A program made the position numbers and the translations under genes. DNA of 64,000 bases from Seonamhaeicola sp. (lineage in GTDB: Bacteria > Bacteroidota > Bacteroidia > Flavobacteriales > Flavobacteriaceae), in the NCBI RefSeq assembly GCF_028281565.1, contig NZ_JANQJQ010000004.1:1-64000 (forward strand), written 5' to 3'. The first letter of the stretch is position 1, and every line of letters starts with the position of its first letter. A model generated the notes under the pieces. That model did no database searches. It saw only the letters and a program-made list of their open reading frames with translations, and had not been told where the DNA came from. Positions 60,756 through 64,000 of the stretch are shown in pieces.

Positions 60756-60779
60756 TGCAAACTTTGAACATATTTTGCA
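60756..60779. promoter_or_regulatory. TGCAAA-N12-TTTGCA dyad
   Basis: A 6-bp inverted repeat at 60756-60761 and 60774-60779 in the 134-bp divergent region, just upstream of the membrane regulator start (60747). It may be the site for that regulator. Confidence 0.35.
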
Positions 60780-60881
60780 CAGCAATTTAAGTTAATATTT
60801 AGAAAATACAAGATAAATTTAAAAGGACTTTCTTTAACATTAAAGGGAATATTCCAACTAAAAACCACTAAACTAGAAAAC

Positions 60882-63800
60882 ATGAAACGACTCAATCAGA
60901 CTTCATTTTTATGGACTTTCGCCCTGGTAATACTATTTAATATTCTAACAGCTAAGGCGCAAGTCAAGATTTACGAAGGCACTGAAGTTATTCCAACCTA
61001 CAAAAAAGGTGAAGATCAAAAGAGTCCGGTGTTTTATACGGGAAGAAGTGTTCAAGGAGCTCAAGGGCATGTTTATCCTTATCCCTCCCAAACGGACTTA
61101 GGCCGAGAACTCGTGGATATCACTTATAATATGGTATATCTTGAAAATGAGTATTTAATTGTAAAAGTGCTTCCTGCCTTTGGTGGCAGATTATTCTCGG
61201 CTATTGATAAAACCAATGGCCATGAACTGTTCCATACCAATAGTGTAATTAAGCCCGATTTGATCGGCACACTTGGAGCCTGGGTTTCAGGAGGCATAGA
61301 ATGGTGCTTCCCGCATCACCACAGAACCACCACCATGTTACCAAGCGATTACAGGCTTGTAAAAAATGATGATGGCAGCGCTACCATTTGGATTGGTGAA
61401 ACCGAAAAAACCATTCGGGCCAGAGGTGTTGTTGGAATGACTCTACGTCCAGGGAAATCTTATATTGAAGTTGATTATAGATTGAACAATACCGATACGA
61501 AAACACAAACCTTTCTTTTTTGGGCTAATGTTGCCATCACCGCTAACGATGATTTCAGAACCTTTTGGCCGCCGAGCCAGGAAATTGGTGTTTTTCATAA
61601 TAATCGAAGTTTTATTAAGTGGCCTATTTCTAATGAAACGGAGAGCTATGGAAGAACCAGTTATAAAGAAGGTGTAGATCTGACCTGGTGGAAAAATCAC
61701 CCCAATCCCGTATCATTCTTTATGTGGGACATTAAAGAAGGTTTTATCGGCGGCTATGATTATGGTGTCAATGCCGGTACGGTTCATGTTGGAGACCCTC
61801 ATAAAAACAATGCCTCTAAATTGTGGCAGTTTGGTCCCGGGCTTCAAGGTCAAAATGCCAGACGAAAATTAACCGATGACGGCAAAGCTTATGTAGAATT
61901 GATGACCGGAACCTTTTCTAACAACCAACCGGATTATAGTTGGTTTTTACCGCATTCCGTAAAAGATGCTAAAAACTACTGGTACCCCATCAGAGATTTA
62001 GAAGTAGTTAAAAATTCGACGGTTGAGGCTTCTGTTACATTACAAATGCGAAATCCTAAAACGGTTTTCTACGGATTCAATACCACCCGGAATTATGAAA
62101 ATGCCAAATATGTCTTAAAATATGATTCGGAAACAATTGCCGAAAACACGATTCAAATAAACCCCGCTAAACCATTTACCACTACCTACAAATCAAAAAA
62201 GCCATTGGACGAGTATAAATTGTTTGTTCAATTAACAGATAATAAGGGTAATGAACTTGTATCATACAAACCATACAAACCCCTTAAGCCAGAATTACCT
62301 GAAACACAGAAAAGCGTTCCAAAACCAGTGGAAATAGAAACGGTAGAGGATTTATACCTTGCAGGTAGATTTGTAGAGCAATTCAATCGTCCGGGAAAGA
62401 ATCCTGATGATTATTACCTGGCGGCTCTTGAAAAATCTCCAACTGATTATCGCACTAATATTGCTTTGGGTATTAGAAGAGTTAATCAAACCAGATATGA
62501 AGAAGCCTTAAAATATTTGCAAATAGCCTCTGACAAACTCAATATCAAGTATTATCAGCCTAAAGAAGGAGAAATTTATTATTATAAAGGTCTCGCATAC
62601 CGAGCTTTAGGCAAGATAGAGGAAGCTTACAAAAATTTTGCGAGAGCAACCTGGTATTATCAATGGTTTGCTGCCGGTAATTATCAGTTAGCACAAATTG
62701 AAAGTACCCATGGCAATTACCAAAAAGCCTTAGAATACATTCAAGACGCGTATTCAACAAATACCCGGGATGGAAGAATTAATGTGCTTTACAGTGCCCT
62801 CCTCAGAAAAACCGGGAACCCGGATAAAGCACTTCAAATTATTGACGATTTAATTGCTTATGACCCACTAAACTTTTCAGCCTTATATGAAAAGGGCCTA
62901 GTTGAAGGCAATGCCTCTTTAAACCATTGGCATAAAAACATGCAGGACTTAAGCAACAACTATATAGAGGTGGCATCTAATTATATGAATGCCGGTTTAT
63001 ATGAAGACGGTATTAAATTATTGTCATCTATTGACAAACCAAGCAGCCCTTTGGTGTATTATTATATGGCTTGGTTTTACAGCCAGACCCAAAATTCAAC
63101 TAAACTAAACTATTGCTTACAAAGCACCAAAGGGCTTTCATTAGATTACTGTTTTCCATATCGCAATGAGACGGAAACGGTTTTAAAACACGCTATAAAG
63201 AATGACCCAAACAGTGCCACTGCTTATTATCTGCTGGGAAATTTACTTTACGACAACCGAAAAGAAGAAGCCATTGAAGCATGGGAAATGGCAGGTAAAT
63301 TAGACGGTAGTATGGCAATGGTTTGGAGAAATCTGGCTTTTAGTTCCTATTACCATCATAAAGATATGGAACAAGCTATAGACTATATAAGCAAAGCCAT
63401 TTCATTGGATAATTCCAGTCCGCTTTGGTTCGCTGAATTATCAAAATACTATGATGTTTCCAAAAGTGATCATAAAAAATGTTTAGCCATTTTGGAAAAC
63501 AATATAGAGACTGTTAAAAAAGACGTTCAGGCACCTAAAACGCTTGTTGCATTGTATAACATTGATGGGGATTACGATAAGGCTTTAGACTTTTTAAAAA
63601 CGCATCGCTTTAGAACCTGGGAAGGTGGTAGAGAAACCTATTGGAGTTATGTTGACGCTAATATTTTAAAGGCTTTGCAATTGGCTGAAACTAAAAATTA
63701 CAAAGAAGCGATCGCACATTTAGATGCAGCCATGCTATACCCTGAGAATTTGGAAGTAGGAAAACCAACGCATGATGAAAAAAATGCCATGATCCACTAT

Positions 63801-64000
63801 TTCAAAGGTAATGTTTACAGCCAAATGAAGCATTCAAAAAAAGCCAGGGAGAGTTATCTAAAAAGTACAACATCGGTAAATACCTGGCGTATGTATGACC
63901 TGTTATACTTCCAGGCCGAATCTTATAAAAAACTCGGAAAAACAGAAAAAGCCAACGCTATTTTTAGTGATTTAATTGAAAAAGCAAAAGCCTATAGAGA
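60882..64000 (+). CDS. DUF5107 and TPR-repeat protein (cut by window end)
   Basis: The frame is open from the ATG at 60882 to the window edge, at least 1039 residues, without a stop. A signal peptide (VILFNILTAKAQ) precedes a DUF5107 region (about residues 50-400), recognised by KVLPAFGGRLFSAIDKTNGH and IGTLGAWVSGGIEWCFPHHH. From about residue 480 on the chain is helical, with repeated TPR-like units such as YRALGKIEEAYKNFARATWY and NPDKALQIIDDLIAYDPLNF. DUF5107 is thought to be a carbohydrate-active relative; no reaction is established. It is divergent from the membrane-anchored regulator, so the two form a likely sensor-target pair. Confidence 0.88.
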   Translation, partial: MKRLNQTSFLWTFALVILFNILTAKAQVKIYEGTEVIPTYKKGEDQKSPVFYTGRSVQGAQGHVYPYPSQTDLGRELVDITYNMVYLENEYLIVKVLPAFGGRLFSAIDKTNGHELFHTNSVIKPDLIGTLGAWVSGGIEWCFPHHHRTTTMLPSDYRLVKNDDGSATIWIGETEKTIRARGVVGMTLRPGKSYIEVDYRLNNTDTKTQTFLFWANVAITANDDFRTFWPPSQEIGVFHNNRSFIKWPISNETESYGRTSYKEGVDLTWWKNHPNPVSFFMWDIKEGFIGGYDYGVNAGTVHVGDPHKNNASKLWQFGPGLQGQNARRKLTDDGKAYVELMTGTFSNNQPDYSWFLPHSVKDAKNYWYPIRDLEVVKNSTVEASVTLQMRNPKTVFYGFNTTRNYENAKYVLKYDSETIAENTIQINPAKPFTTTYKSKKPLDEYKLFVQLTDNKGNELVSYKPYKPLKPELPETQKSVPKPVEIETVEDLYLAGRFVEQFNRPGKNPDDYYLAALEKSPTDYRTNIALGIRRVNQTRYEEALKYLQIASDKLNIKYYQPKEGEIYYYKGLAYRALGKIEEAYKNFARATWYYQWFAAGNYQLAQIESTHGNYQKALEYIQDAYSTNTRDGRINVLYSALLRKTGNPDKALQIIDDLIAYDPLNFSALYEKGLVEGNASLNHWHKNMQDLSNNYIEVASNYMNAGLYEDGIKLLSSIDKPSSPLVYYYMAWFYSQTQNSTKLNYCLQSTKGLSLDYCFPYRNETETVLKHAIKNDPNSATAYYLLGNLLYDNRKEEAIEAWEMAGKLDGSMAMVWRNLAFSSYYHHKDMEQAIDYISKAISLDNSSPLWFAELSKYYDVSKSDHKKCLAILENNIETVKKDVQAPKTLVALYNIDGDYDKALDFLKTHRFRTWEGGRETYWSYVDANILKALQLAETKNYKEAIAHLDAAMLYPENLEVGKPTHDEKNAMIHYFKGNVYSQMKHSKKARESYLKSTTSVNTWRMYDLLYFQAESYKKLGKTEKANAIFSDLIEKAKAYR

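Overview
The window comes from a member of the Bacteroidota, most likely a marine-type Flavobacteriaceae species. The evidence is AT-rich DNA, SusC/SusD and CarboxypepD_reg/TonB-dependent outer-membrane proteins, several GLPGLI-family proteins, DUF5686, a membrane pyrophosphatase, no Shine-Dalgarno sites, and repeated matches to the Bacteroidota promoter -7 element TAnnTTTG with an upstream TTG. No prophage, transposase, rRNA operon or CRISPR array is visible. One tRNA (Tyr) lies at the left edge.

Layout. 1-366: tRNA-Tyr and a dispersed palindromic repeat. 367-7177 (minus): a TonB-type outer-membrane receptor, three tandem GLPGLI paralogues, a DUF6624-like lipoprotein and a small secreted protein. 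7331-9515 (plus): a two-component system whose promoter carries three GTTAAC boxes at exact 10-bp spacing. 9692-11086: a secreted protein and a deoxynucleoside kinase. 11171-14173 (minus): membrane and soluble pyrophosphatases. 14356-20360 (plus): M1 peptidase, di-haem cytochrome c peroxidase-like protein, small secreted and membrane proteins, esterase, DUF1801 protein. 20369-25277 (minus): histidine utilisation genes hutH-hutU-hutI, divergent from a LysR regulator and a PF04199 cyclase-family hydrolase (to 27007). 27035-28081: an Abi_2/AbiF-type HEPN protein preceded by its own promoter and a short terminator-like RNA leader. 28175-35304: GH3 glycosidase, an orphan membrane protein, a DUF5686 outer-membrane protein and pdhB. 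35636-39690: etfBA, a bifunctional nuclease-family protein and a nucleoside transporter. 39975-42948: thyA, a TonB-C-terminal-like protein, a small CBM48/E-set protein and a 2TM-dihydrofolate reductase fusion. 42949-46559: MocR regulator, PNPOx-fold protein and kelch lipoprotein. 46673-48078: fabD-lspA. 48138-55258 (minus): a SusC/SusD utilisation locus with a membrane AraC regulator. 55462-58991: galE, a sugar aminotransferase and, divergently, Kdo transferase waaA. 59109-64000: an Ala/Glu-rich lipoprotein, a membrane-anchored HTH regulator and a large DUF5107/TPR protein cut by the window edge.

How the genes fit together. Most of the window is core metabolism and envelope biogenesis: pyrophosphate, thymidylate/folate, histidine catabolism, lipid and lipoprotein synthesis, LPS core. 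Interspersed are nutrient-acquisition modules, each with an adjacent regulator: the GLPGLI/TonB cluster with a histidine kinase and response regulator, hut with LysR, SusCD with AraC, and DUF5107 with a transmembrane HTH protein. Defence is represented by the Abi_2 gene.

The strongest candidates for unusual biology are (i) the promoter, short RNA and terminator in front of the Abi_2 HEPN gene, which looks like an RNA-antitoxin arrangement; (ii) the structured repeat at 41267-41372 with a REP-like hairpin nested inside it; (iii) a perfect 13-bp hairpin that buries the start codon of the kelch lipoprotein; (iv) the membrane-tethered DHFR fusion; and (v) palindromes and direct repeats that mark probable operators. 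All calls come from reading the sequence and recalling protein families. No database search was run.
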